The notes under the pieces were generated by a model that was not told the origin of the DNA, did no database searches, and saw only the letters and a list, made by a program, of their open reading frames with translations. A stretch of DNA of 64,000 nucleotides, from the NCBI GenBank assembly GCA_051954935.1, contig JBQCHG010000063.1, positions 4,915-68,914 of the forward strand. The letters are read 5' to 3'. A program made the position numbers and the translations under genes. The stretch comes from 66-474 sp051954935. GTDB taxonomy: Bacteria; Pseudomonadota; Gammaproteobacteria; Xanthomonadales; Rhodanobacteraceae. Within the stretch, counting starts at the first letter, position 1. Each line of letters starts with the position of its first letter. Below are positions 22,737 to 31,525 of this stretch, one piece after another.

Positions 22737-25132
22737 GCAGCCTTTTTCTTCGCCAGCCGCAGCCAGGTGTCCACCACGGTATCGGGATTGAGCGACACCG
22801 ATTCGATGCCCTGGTCCATCAGCCATTCGGCGAGGTCCGGATGGTCGCTCGGGCCCTGGCCGCAGATACCGACGTACTTGCCCTTCGAGCGCGCGGTCTT
22901 GATCGCCATCGCGAGCAGCTTCTTCACCGCCGCGTTGCGCTCGTCGAACAGGTGCGCGATCACGCCCGAGTCGCGGTCCAGGCCCAGCGTCAACTGGGTG
23001 AGATCGTTGGAGCCGATCGAGAAGCCGTCGAAGATCTCCAGGAACTCGTCGGCCAGCAGCGCATTGGAAGGCAGCTCGCACATCATGATGATCTTCAGCG
23101 GATGCTCGCCATTTGCGCTGGCGCCCTGCACCAGGCCGTTGGCGCGCAGCACCTCGACCACCTTGCGGCCTTCCTCCAGCGTGCGCACGAACGGGATCAT
23201 CACCCAGACGTTGTCCAGGCCCATCACCTCGCGCACTTTCTTCACCGCCTTGCATTCGAGGCCGAACGCGGCGGAGAAGCTTTCATCCACGTAGCGCGAC
23301 GCGCCACGGAACCCGAGCATCGGGTTCTCTTCGTGCGGTTCGTACTTGTTGCCGCCGAGCAGGTTGGCGTATTCATTGGACTTGAAGTCCGAGAGGCGCA
23401 CGATCACCGGCTTGGGATTGACCGACGCCGCGATCGTGGCGATGCCCTCGGCGAGGCGATCCACGTAGAAGGACACCGGATCGGCGTAACCGGCGATGCG
23501 CTCGTCGATCTTCTTCTTCGTCTCCGCATCCTGCTTGTCGTATTCCAGCAGCGCGTTCGGATGCACGCCGATATGGCTGGCGATGATCATCTCCAGTCGT
23601 GCCAGGCCGATGCCGGCGTTCGGCAGCTGGCCGAAGTCGAATGCGCGCTCGGGATTGGCGACGTTCATCATGATCTTCAGCGGGGCGGGCGGCATGTCGC
23701 CGAGGTCCGCGCTGGTCTTCTCGAACTTCAGCTTGCCTTCGTAGATGAAGCCGGTGTCGCCTTCGGCGCAGGACACGGTCACTTCGTGGCCGTCCGGGAT
23801 GTCGGTGAGTGCGCAACCGGTGCCGACAACCGCCGGCACGCCCAGCTCGCGCGCGATGATCGCGGCATGGCAGGTGCGGCCGCCGCGGTTGGTGACGATC
23901 GCCGCGGCGCGCTTCATGATCGGCTCCCAGTCGGGGTCGGTCATGTCCGCGACCAGCACGTCGCCTTCCTTGAAGGTGTTCATCTGGTCGAGCGAGCGGA
24001 TCACGCGCGCGCGGCCGGCGCCGATCTTCTGGCCGATCGCACGCCCCTCGCACAGCACCTCGCCGCGCTCCTGCAGCGCGTAACGCTCGAGCGTGGTGGC
24101 CTTGGCGCGCGACTTCACGGTTTCCGGGCGCGCCTGCACGATGTAGAGCTTGCCAGTGTCGCCGTCCTTGGCCCATTCGATGTCCATCGGGCGCTTGTAA
24201 TGTTCCTCGATGGTCAGCGCCTGCTTCGCCAGCGATTGCACGTCCTCGTCGCTGATGCAGAAACGGTTGCGCAGTTCCGCCGGGGTTTCCTCGATGCGCA
24301 CGCGCTCGCCGGGCTTGTCGGAATACACCATGCGCTGCTGCTTGGAGCCCAGCGCGCGGCGCAGGATCGCGGGCTTGCCCGCGCGCAGCGTCGGCTTGTA
24401 GACGTAGAACTCGTCCGGATTCACCGCGCCCTGCACGACCATTTCGCCGAGGCCGTAGGAGCCCGTGATGAACACCACGTCGCGGAAACCGGATTCGGTA
24501 TCCAGCGTGAACAGCACGCCGGAAGCACCAACGTTCGATCGCACCATCAACTGCACGCCGGCGGAGAGGAACACGTCCTCGTGTGCGAAGCCGTGGTGCA
24601 CGCGGTAGGCGATCGCGCGGTCGTTGTAGAGCGAGGCGAAGACTTCCTTCACCTTGTGCAGCACGTCTTCGATGCCGCAGACGTTCAGGAAGGTTTCCTG
24701 CTGGCCGGCGAAGCTGGCGTCGGGCAAATCTTCGGCGGTGGCGGAAGAACGGACCGCCACGGCGATGTCGTCGGAGCCGGCATCCTTGCAGAGCTTCCTG
24801 TAGGCGTCCCGGATCGCCTGCTCCAGGTCCTTCGGCAAGGCCTCGTCCTCGATCCAGCCGCGGATCTGTTTGCCCGCGGCGGCGAGCGCATCCACGTTCT
24901 CGACATCGAGGTCCTTCATGCGCGCGGCGATGCGCTTGTCGAGGCCGGTGTCGTGCAGGTGCTGCTTGTAGGCATCCGCGGTCGTGGCGAAGCCGCCGGG
25001 CACCGACACCCCGAGTTCGGCCAGGTTGCCGATCATCTCGCCCAGGGACGCGTTCTTGCCGCCGACCTTGGCAAGGTCTTTCATGCCCAGGTTGTCCAGC
25101 CAAAGGACGAGTTCGCTCACGGCCATCTCCAT
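22733..25132 (-). CDS. ppsA: Phosphoenolpyruvate synthase
   Basis: Converts pyruvate, ATP and water to PEP, AMP and phosphate for gluconeogenesis; cytoplasmic. At 799 residues it has the normal length. Domain order: N-terminal ATP-binding domain (LGMKDLAKVGGKNASLGEM, VPGGFATT), central phosphohistidine domain with the catalytic His in NRGGRTCHAAIIARELG, and C-terminal PEP-binding TIM barrel (EENPMLGFRGASRYV, FDGFSIGSNDLTQLTLG). It is divergent from ppsR, which encodes its bifunctional regulator, with about 105 bases between them for both promoters. A second ATG two codons in is an alternative start. A DUF998 gene is coupled at its 3' end. Confidence 0.97.
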   Translation of the reverse strand: MEMAVSELVLWLDNLGMKDLAKVGGKNASLGEMIGNLAELGVSVPGGFATTADAYKQHLHDTGLDKRIAARMKDLDVENVDALAAAGKQIRGWIEDEALPKDLEQAIRDAYRKLCKDAGSDDIAVAVRSSATAEDLPDASFAGQQETFLNVCGIEDVLHKVKEVFASLYNDRAIAYRVHHGFAHEDVFLSAGVQLMVRSNVGASGVLFTLDTESGFRDVVFITGSYGLGEMVVQGAVNPDEFYVYKPTLRAGKPAILRRALGSKQQRMVYSDKPGERVRIEETPAELRNRFCISDEDVQSLAKQALTIEEHYKRPMDIEWAKDGDTGKLYIVQARPETVKSRAKATTLERYALQERGEVLCEGRAIGQKIGAGRARVIRSLDQMNTFKEGDVLVADMTDPDWEPIMKRAAAIVTNRGGRTCHAAIIARELGVPAVVGTGCALTDIPDGHEVTVSCAEGDTGFIYEGKLKFEKTSADLGDMPPAPLKIMMNVANPERAFDFGQLPNAGIGLARLEMIIASHIGVHPNALLEYDKQDAETKKKIDERIAGYADPVSFYVDRLAEGIATIAASVNPKPVIVRLSDFKSNEYANLLGGNKYEPHEENPMLGFRGASRYVDESFSAAFGLECKAVKKVREVMGLDNVWVMIPFVRTLEEGRKVVEVLRANGLVQGASANGEHPLKIIMMCELPSNALLADEFLEIFDGFSIGSNDLTQLTLGLDRDSGVIAHLFDERNAAVKKLLAMAIKTARSKGKYVGICGQGPSDHPDLAEWLMDQGIESVSLNPDTVVDTWLRLAKKKAA

Positions 25133-25237
25133 CGCCAGCGGATTTCAGAGTTCCCTATTGTCGCGGGGCGGGTGTGCATGAGACAAGCACGTGCCCGGCT
25201 CGGCTACACTGATCGTTCACCTTTGGACACCAGGGCG

Positions 25238-26059
25238 ATGAGCGAACGCAAGACGGTCTTCTTCGTCTCCGACTCCACCGGCATCACGGCCGAGACCATC
25301 GGCAACTCGATCCTGGCGCAGTTCGAGGGCGTCAAGTTCGAGGGGCACCGCATCGCCTTCGTGGACAACAAGGAGAAGGCCGAGGCCGCCGCGCTGCGCA
25401 TCAAGACCGTCTATGCCCAGAACGGCGAGCGGCCGATCGTCGTCAATACGGTGGTGGATACGGCGCTCTGCGAGATCATCGCCGAGTCCGGTGCGCTGAT
25501 GATCGACGTGCTGGCGCCGTTCATCGGCACGCTGGAGCTGGAGCTGGGCACGCGGCGTTCGGGCGCGGTCAATCGCGCGCACGGCATGGTGGATTTCGCC
25601 CAGTACGAAGCCCGCATCAACGCGACCAATTACGCGTTGGCGCACGATGACGGCGTTGATCCCAATTATCAGGAAGCCGACGTGGTGCTGGTGGGTGTGT
25701 CGCGGGTGGGCAAGACGCCGACGTGCCTGTACATGGCGCTGCATTACGGCATCAAGGCGGCGAATTACCCGCTCACCGAGGAAGACCTCGAACGCGACAT
25801 GTTGCCGGCGCGACTGAAGTCATGCCGAAACCGGCTGTTCGGCCTGACCATCGACGCGAACCGGCTGGCGCAGGTGCGCGAGGCGCGCCGGCCGGGCAGC
25901 GGCTACGCGAAACTCGAGCAGTGCAAGCGAGAACTGGTGCTGGCCGATCAGTTGTTCCGCCGCGAACACTTGCCTTCGCTCAACACGACCTCCACATCCA
26001 TCGAGGAGATCGCCAGCAAGATCCTTGCGCATCTGGGCATCGAGCGGCACATGTTTTGA
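25238..26059 (+). CDS. ppsR: PEP synthase regulatory protein (kinase/pyrophosphorylase)
   Basis: Predicted 273-residue DUF299 protein. Family members inactivate PEP synthase by ADP-dependent threonine phosphorylation and reactivate it by Pi-dependent dephosphorylation. Seen: KTVFFVSDSTGITAETIGNS at the N-terminus, the P-loop-like GVSRVGKTPTCLYMAL near residue 152, and NYPLTEEDLE. The start is the ATG of MSERKTVFF, where conserved sequence begins; the frame is open far upstream only because it shadows ppsA. Divergent from its target gene ppsA. Confidence 0.96.
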   Translation: MSERKTVFFVSDSTGITAETIGNSILAQFEGVKFEGHRIAFVDNKEKAEAAALRIKTVYAQNGERPIVVNTVVDTALCEIIAESGALMIDVLAPFIGTLELELGTRRSGAVNRAHGMVDFAQYEARINATNYALAHDDGVDPNYQEADVVLVGVSRVGKTPTCLYMALHYGIKAANYPLTEEDLERDMLPARLKSCRNRLFGLTIDANRLAQVREARRPGSGYAKLEQCKRELVLADQLFRREHLPSLNTTSTSIEEIASKILAHLGIERHMF

Positions 26060-26063
26060 TTTT

Positions 26064-26089
26064 CCCCTCTCCCGCAAGCGGGAGAGGGG
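26064..26089. terminator. Hairpin after ppsR
   Basis: CCCCTCTCCCGC and GCGGGAGAGGGG form an 11 to 12-bp stem 5 bases after the ppsR stop. No clear T-run follows, so it is a terminator candidate or a palindromic repeat. Confidence 0.55.
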
Positions 26090-26203
26090 AGTATTTGCCG
26101 ACCGCTCTCACGTGGCGTCGTCCCTGCCACGGAGCTCTGGGCCATGGATGGCGGCTGTTTGCCGGGCCCAGTGAGTTTGTTGTTCGACATCCATGTCTTT
26201 TCC

Positions 26204-26256
26204 GCGCCGTCCCACGGCGCGGGTCACTTTCCTTTCGAGGAAAGTAACCAAAGCCA
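26204..26256. repeat. Palindromic repeat with ACTTTCCT-TTCG-AGGAAAGT hairpin
   Basis: A GCGCCGT...ACGGCGC hairpin is followed by GGTCACTTTCC and its partner GGAAAGTAACC around a TTCG loop (8-bp perfect stem, 26226-26245). This sequence type is recognised as a dispersed repeat in related genomes. The surrounding 26,090 to 26,400 holds no gene. Confidence 0.6.
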
Positions 26257-26398
26257 ATGGCGCCGGACGTGACGGCCTCGCCAACATCCGGTTGGCTCGA
26301 CTTCCCTGCGCTTCTCGACGGGCGCGCGCCGGCACCGGAAGCTCACTTCGACGCGGCCATCCATGGCCTGCGTCGCGCGTGACTGAGACTTCACGCAC

Positions 26399-26428
26399 AA
26401 AAAAACGCGCGGGAAAGATCCCGCGCGT
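26399..26428 (-). terminator. GC-rich hairpin with U-run on the reverse strand
   Basis: ACGCGCGGGA (26405-26414) pairs with TCCCGCGCGT (26419-26428). The A-run just before it reads as a U-run on the reverse strand. No reverse-strand gene directly upstream was found, so the transcript it would end is unclear. Confidence 0.5.
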
Positions 26429-26503
26429 GAGACCCATACCGTGAACTTTTTTTGCGAAAAATACAAGACGTGCGCGGGTGAATTCCTGCGCTAAGATCGG
26501 ATC

Positions 26504-27007
26504 ATGTCAACGATGTATGTCAGCACGAAATTTCAGCATCACGCCTCGCGTGCGAGCGCGCTGTTGCCGGGCCGCTTCGCCTGGCTGATGGGCTTGTACA
26601 CCGAAAATCATCAGCGCCTCACCCGCATGTTCGCGCCACAGCGCTTGCGGATCGGCGAATACATTTCCAGCGTCGGCGACGGTCTGGATCTGCAGCTCGC
26701 GATCCAGGAGCGCCATCCGTACACGATCGAGATCGGCCTGAGCTACGCGGTGCTGGACGACGCCACCGGGCAACCGGCACCATCCGCGCAGCTGCGCATG
26801 TATCTGGATGCGCACACTACCGAGGCGCTGCACTGCCAGCCCGGCCGCGAGCTGTGGCAGGTGTTGGGTCCGTTCGCGCCGGCGCGCAACGTGCTGCAGC
26901 ATCGGTTGCGCATGAATTCCTTCCTCAACCGCTGGCTGGAATACCTGGCCGAACAGGGCCATTCGATCGGCACGCTGGAGCGGCTGGAGGCGACGGTAAA
27001 TTCCTGA
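26504..27007 (+). CDS. DUF1249 family protein
   Basis: Predicted 167-residue cytoplasmic protein of the DUF1249 (YqiB-like) family. Visible family features are FAWLMGLYTENHQRLTRMF near the N-terminus, ERHPYTIEIGLSYAVLDD, PSAQLRMYLDAHTTEAL and FLNRWLEYLAEQGH at the C-terminus. Function unknown in the family. It stands alone between repeats. Confidence 0.85.
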   Translation: MSTMYVSTKFQHHASRASALLPGRFAWLMGLYTENHQRLTRMFAPQRLRIGEYISSVGDGLDLQLAIQERHPYTIEIGLSYAVLDDATGQPAPSAQLRMYLDAHTTEALHCQPGRELWQVLGPFAPARNVLQHRLRMNSFLNRWLEYLAEQGHSIGTLERLEATVNS

Positions 27008-27108
27008 AGCGCAGCCTTGAGGACTTTAACGTTCGCGGTTGCATCGCGAACGGAACCCCGGAGTTCTTTCCATGCATGGCGCTCTTCGCCTGCAGACAAG
27101 AGCAGATT

Positions 27109-27218
27109 GCAAAGTCCTTCCATCCATGGACTTTGCCCTTCGGGCCAACCTTCGCTTGTTTCGAATTCCTTCCGGACGAATTTGTCCGGATCGCGGCTGC
27201 GCCGCGTCTGGAATGACG
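27109..27218. repeat. Dispersed repeat, copy 1
   Basis: About 110 bases sharing blocks with 45,139-45,251: GCAAAGTCC, CTTTGCCCTTCGGGCC, GGACGAATTTGTCCGG and GGAATGACG in the same order and spacing. The GGAC...GTCC block is a near-palindrome. The interval 27,008 to 27,251 has no gene. Confidence 0.75.
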
Positions 27219-27251
27219 AAAGCTTGATCCCGGGCCGGAAAGTCCCGCCGC

Positions 27252-30200
27252 TCAAACCTGCAGGCGATCGTTCGGCCGCGCCACCAGCGCATACAGCGCC
27301 GGCATCACGAAGATGCCGATCACCAGCCGCGAAAGCATGCCGCACACGATCACCAGCGCGAACGGGCGTTGCGAGTCCGTTCCCACGCCGGTGGCGATCG
27401 CTGCCGGAAGCAGGCCCAGGGCGGCGACCAGCGCGGTCATCATGATCGGGCGCAGGCGCAGGATCGCGCCCTCGCGGATCGCGGCGTCCGTGCTCATGCC
27501 GTCGCGGCGCAGTTCGTTCACGTAGGACACATACACCACGCCGGTCAGTACCGACACGCCGAACAGCACGATGAAACCGATGCCCGAAGACACGGAGAAC
27601 GGGGTGCCGGTCAGCCACAGCGCAAGCAGCCCGCCGAACGGCGCGGACAGCACCACGCCCAGCACGGTGATGAACGGGAACTTGAAATTGCCGTAGAGCA
27701 CGAACAGCAGCCCGAAGATCAGCAGCACCGTCAGCGGCAGGATCACGTTCATCTGCGCGCGCGAAGCGGTGTATTCCTTGTACTCGCCGCCCCAGTCGAG
27801 GCGATAACCCTGCGGCAGCTTCACCGACCTCGCGACCTGCTGCATTGCGTCCTGTACGGCGCCGGCAAGGTCGCGGCCCTCCACCGAGAACTGCACGCCG
27901 ATGTAGCGCGAGTCGTTTTCGCGGTAGATGAAGGACGCGCCGTTGGTTTCCTCGATGTCGGCCAGTTCCTTCAGCGGGATCTGCGCGCCCGACGGCGTGG
28001 CGACCGGGATGTTGCCGATCTCCTGCGGGTTGTCGCGGTAGCGCTGCGCAAGGCGCACGACCAGGTCGAATTCGCGCTCGCCCTGCACGACCTGCGTAGC
28101 CACGTTGCCGCCGATCGCGGTTTCGATCAGGCCGTTCACGTCGGAAACGTTGAGGCCGTAGCGCGCGATCTTGGCGCGATCGATCTTGATGGTCAGGCTG
28201 GGCTGGCCAAGCTCGTGCACCAGCGTCACATCGGTGATGCCGCGAACGTGCGCCAGCACTTCCTTTATCGCCTTGCCCTTGTCCTGCAGCGTTTGCAGGT
28301 CGGGACCGAACACCTTCACCGCCAGCGCGCTCTTCAAACCGGTTTCGGCTTCGTCCACCGCGTCCTCAGCCGGCTGCGTGTAGTTGAACTGGATGCCGGG
28401 GAAGGCCTGCAGCTTCTTGTCCATCGCGGCGATCAGCGCCGCCTTGTCGTGGTACCGGCCTTTCCACTGGGAATACGGCTTCAACCCGACGAAGAATTCC
28501 ACGTTGAAGAAGCCCGTCGCATCGGTGCCGTCGTCGGGACGCCCCAGTTCCGACGTGACCGTGGTGACGACCGGGAACGAACGCAGGATGGTGCGGATCT
28601 GCGGTGTGATCTTCGCCGCCTCGTCGAAGGAAATCGTGTACGGCATCGTCGCACGCACCCACAGCGAGCCTTCGTCCAGGTGCGGCATGAATTCCGCGCC
28701 GATGCTCGGCACCAGCAGCAACGACAGCCCGAGCAGGATGGTCGGGATGATGGACGTGCGCCAGGGCCGGGCGAGACTGGCATCCAGCCAGCGCGTGTAA
28801 CCGGACTTGATCCTTTCGAAAATCGCGTTTCGCCGTTCGCGCACGCCGCGGCGCATCAGCAGCGCGCACAGCACCGGCAGCAAGGTGAGCGTCACCACCA
28901 GCGAGCCGACCAGCGCGTAGATCATGGTGTCGGCCATCGGCTTGAACAGCGTGCCGGACGGGCCTGTCAGCACGTAGATCGGCAGGAAGCTCGCCACGAT
29001 CACCGCCACGGCGTATACCAGCGGGCGATCCACTTCGGATGCCGCGTCGATCACGATGTCGCGGATGTGGAGCGGCATGTCGCTGTCGTGCCGCAACGCG
29101 ATCTGCCGGTAGATGTTCTCCACCATGAAGATCGCGCCGTCCACGAGTATTCCGAAATCCACCGCGCCGATCGAGAGCAGGTTGGCCGAGGCGTTCTGCA
29201 GGTCCAGGCACAGGAACGCGAACAGCAGCGCGAGCGGAATCGTGACCGCGACGATCAGGCCCGCACGGATGTCGTAGAGGAAGAACACCAGCACCGCGAT
29301 CACCAGCAGCACGCCGATGAAAAGGTTGTGCACCACCACCTGCGTGGTTTCCGCGATCAGGTTGCTGAGGTCGTAGAACGGATGGATCCGGATATCCTTC
29401 GGCAGGACTTGCGAATTGAGTTCCTGCGTCCTGGCTTCGATGCGCTTCAGCACCTCCTGCGTCTTCTCGCCGGTGCGCATCAGGATCACGCCTTCGACGG
29501 CGTCGTCCTGGTTCATGTATCCGAACTCGCCGAGGCGTGGCGCGATGCCGAGCGTGACCTTGCCGACGTCCTTCACCAGGATCGGCGTCCCGTTGTGCAC
29601 CGCCAGCACCACATTGCCGATGTCTTGCACCGTCTGCAGGCGCCCGAGCCCGCGCACGTAATAGAACTGTCCCCCCTGCGAATAAAAGCCGCCGCCGGCA
29701 TTGCCGTTGTTGGCGGCAAGCGAGGCCTCGACCTGCGGCACCGTCAGCCCGACCGCGGCGATCTTCGCCGGGTCCAGCAGTACCTGGTATTGCATGTCGC
29801 CGCCGCCGAACGCGGAGTCGTCCGCTACCCCGGCGACCGCGCGGTATTGCGGCGCGATCACCCAGTCTTCCCAGGTCTTCAATTCGGTCGGCGAACGATC
29901 CGAACTTTGCAGCACGTAACGGTAGATCAGGCCGGAAGGCGAGGACAGCGGCGAGATCGAAGGCGCCACGCCATCCGGCAGGCCGATGCCGGAGAGGCGG
30001 TTGAACACGCGCTGGCGCGCGAAGTAATTGTCGGTGCCATCGCGGAAGGTCAGGGTGACGTCCGACAAACCGTAGAGTGATACCGAACGTTTCATCACCA
30101 CGTCGGGGACATCGCTCATGGCGCGCTCGACCGGCACGCTGATCAGTCGTTCGATTTCTTCCGCCGAATGCCCCGGCCACTGCGTTACGATGTCCACCAT

Positions 30201-30380
30201 CGGCGGCGAGAGGTCGGGATAGGCATCCATCGGCAGTCGCTTGAGCGCCCACCAGCCCGCCCCGACCAGCGCCAGCGCCAGCAGGATGATCAGCAGCCGC
30301 TGCGCCAGCGCGAAGCCGACGATGCGATTGATCAGCGACGCGCGCTCGCGCGCCGCGTTGTCCTGCGGAAGCGCGCTCAT
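27252..30380 (-). CDS. Heavy-metal-type RND efflux pump (CusA/CzcA family)
   Basis: Inner-membrane proton-driven pump of the HME-RND group, 1042 residues as expected. The N-terminal helix is followed by LPMDAYPDLSPPMVDIVTQW and GHSAEEIERLISVPVE. Membrane segment 4 carries AVDFGILVDGAIFMVENIYR with the Asp and Glu residues typical of metal-exporting RND proteins. The terminal part GIGFIVLFGVSVLTGVVYVS and LRLRPIMMTALVAALGLLP is characteristic. It is the third gene of an outer-membrane factor, adaptor and pump operon, its ATG overlapping the adaptor stop (ATGA). The metal (Cu/Ag, Zn/Cd/Co or Ni) cannot be fixed from sequence. Confidence 0.93.
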   Translation of the reverse strand: MSALPQDNAARERASLINRIVGFALAQRLLIILLALALVGAGWWALKRLPMDAYPDLSPPMVDIVTQWPGHSAEEIERLISVPVERAMSDVPDVVMKRSVSLYGLSDVTLTFRDGTDNYFARQRVFNRLSGIGLPDGVAPSISPLSSPSGLIYRYVLQSSDRSPTELKTWEDWVIAPQYRAVAGVADDSAFGGGDMQYQVLLDPAKIAAVGLTVPQVEASLAANNGNAGGGFYSQGGQFYYVRGLGRLQTVQDIGNVVLAVHNGTPILVKDVGKVTLGIAPRLGEFGYMNQDDAVEGVILMRTGEKTQEVLKRIEARTQELNSQVLPKDIRIHPFYDLSNLIAETTQVVVHNLFIGVLLVIAVLVFFLYDIRAGLIVAVTIPLALLFAFLCLDLQNASANLLSIGAVDFGILVDGAIFMVENIYRQIALRHDSDMPLHIRDIVIDAASEVDRPLVYAVAVIVASFLPIYVLTGPSGTLFKPMADTMIYALVGSLVVTLTLLPVLCALLMRRGVRERRNAIFERIKSGYTRWLDASLARPWRTSIIPTILLGLSLLLVPSIGAEFMPHLDEGSLWVRATMPYTISFDEAAKITPQIRTILRSFPVVTTVTSELGRPDDGTDATGFFNVEFFVGLKPYSQWKGRYHDKAALIAAMDKKLQAFPGIQFNYTQPAEDAVDEAETGLKSALAVKVFGPDLQTLQDKGKAIKEVLAHVRGITDVTLVHELGQPSLTIKIDRAKIARYGLNVSDVNGLIETAIGGNVATQVVQGEREFDLVVRLAQRYRDNPQEIGNIPVATPSGAQIPLKELADIEETNGASFIYRENDSRYIGVQFSVEGRDLAGAVQDAMQQVARSVKLPQGYRLDWGGEYKEYTASRAQMNVILPLTVLLIFGLLFVLYGNFKFPFITVLGVVLSAPFGGLLALWLTGTPFSVSSGIGFIVLFGVSVLTGVVYVSYVNELRRDGMSTDAAIREGAILRLRPIMMTALVAALGLLPAAIATGVGTDSQRPFALVIVCGMLSRLVIGIFVMPALYALVARPNDRLQV

Positions 30381-31525
30381 TGGCTTTGCATGAAACGCAG
30401 GAACAGGCCGCCGTCGCTGACGATGCGTTCGCCCGCACGCAGGCCGGAGAGGATCTGCTCGCGATCACCGGAGCGGATACCGAGCGTCACGTGCCGCCGC
30501 GCGAAACTGCCGTCCGATTCGGCGACATAGACGAAGGGCAGGTTGTCGTCATCGCGCAGGATTGCCGCGACCGGCACGAGGATGCCTTGCGTTGCTCCAC
30601 GCGATGCGATCCGGACGCGCACGTACATCTGCTTCTTCAGCGCGCCTTGCGGATTGGGCACGTTGACCCGGGCGGTCACCGCGCGAGTATCCGGGTCCAC
30701 TTCCGCGCCGACGTTCGTCACCGTGCCGTCGATCGGCTTGCCGTCGTCGCCCGTGAAGACCTGCGCGGGATCGCCGGCGCGCACGGATTGCTCGTCGTTG
30801 CCGAACAACTGTGCCATCACCCAGACCTTCGAGAGATTGGCGATGGTGAAGCAGGGCGTGCTGCCGGCCTGCAGCAATTGCCCCGGCGTGATGTTTTTCT
30901 CGACCACCGTGCCGGCGATCGGCGCGCGGATCGTGCCTTCGATCCTGCCCGTCGGCTTGCCGGCTTGCACATCCTTGATGGCTTGCGGATCCACGTCCAG
31001 TGCGATAAGCGCCTGCAGTGCCGCTTCGCGATCGGCTTCCGCGTTCACCGCGTCGGTCTGCGCCTGCTCGGCTTCGCGCGGGGCGATCGCGTGGTGCTTG
31101 AGCATGTCGGCGTCCAGGTCGGCCAGGCGGCGATCGGTGTCGGCGGTCGCGATCGCTTTCCGGTATGTGGCGACGGCGGCGGCGAAATCCGGCGAAGCCA
31201 CCGTCGCCAGCGGCTGGCCTTTCTTCACCAGGTCGCCCGGTGCGACCAGCAGTCGCGAAACCGGGCCGGAGAACGGCGCCAGCACCGCGGTCGCCTGATC
31301 CTGGTCGAAATCCACCACGCCGGTGGTGTCCACCGTCTTGTGGAAGCTCGAAGGCGCGACGGTGTAGAGCGTTATGCGCTGGCGCTGCGCTTGTGTCAGC
31401 GTGACGTTGCTGGCATTTGCGGACGAGACATCCGCATTGCCTTTGTGGGACGAGCAGCCGGCTACGCCAGCCAGCAGCGCGAGCACGGCAATCCCGAACG
31501 CGCGCGAGCGCAAATCATTTTTCAT
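30377..31525 (-). CDS. Periplasmic adaptor lipoprotein of RND efflux system (CusB/CzcB type)
   Basis: Predicted 382-residue membrane fusion protein. Signal peptide ends in the lipobox LAGVAGC. Seen: barrel-sandwich hybrid start APFSGPVSRLLVAPGDLVKK, a helical hairpin (YRKAIATADTDRRLADLDAD), second lipoyl half GTIRAPIAGTVVEKNITPGQ, and beta-barrel VWVMAQLFGNDEQSVRAGD. It bridges the pump and the outer-membrane channel. Start ATG overlaps the end of the upstream channel gene by 11 bases, and its stop overlaps the pump start. Confidence 0.92.
   Translation of the reverse strand: MKNDLRSRAFGIAVLALLAGVAGCSSHKGNADVSSANASNVTLTQAQRQRITLYTVAPSSFHKTVDTTGVVDFDQDQATAVLAPFSGPVSRLLVAPGDLVKKGQPLATVASPDFAAAVATYRKAIATADTDRRLADLDADMLKHHAIAPREAEQAQTDAVNAEADREAALQALIALDVDPQAIKDVQAGKPTGRIEGTIRAPIAGTVVEKNITPGQLLQAGSTPCFTIANLSKVWVMAQLFGNDEQSVRAGDPAQVFTGDDGKPIDGTVTNVGAEVDPDTRAVTARVNVPNPQGALKKQMYVRVRIASRGATQGILVPVAAILRDDDNLPFVYVAESDGSFARRHVTLGIRSGDREQILSGLRAGERIVSDGGLFLRFMQSQ

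Noticed and set aside
22724..25237. A very long forward frame covering the ppsA region and leading into ppsR
   Set aside because: It is an antisense shadow of ppsA in GC-rich DNA. Conserved PpsR sequence begins only at the ATG at 25,238.
27369..30080. 903-codon forward frame opposite the RND pump
   Set aside because: His/Arg/Asp-rich shadow translation of a well-conserved reverse-strand RND pump gene.
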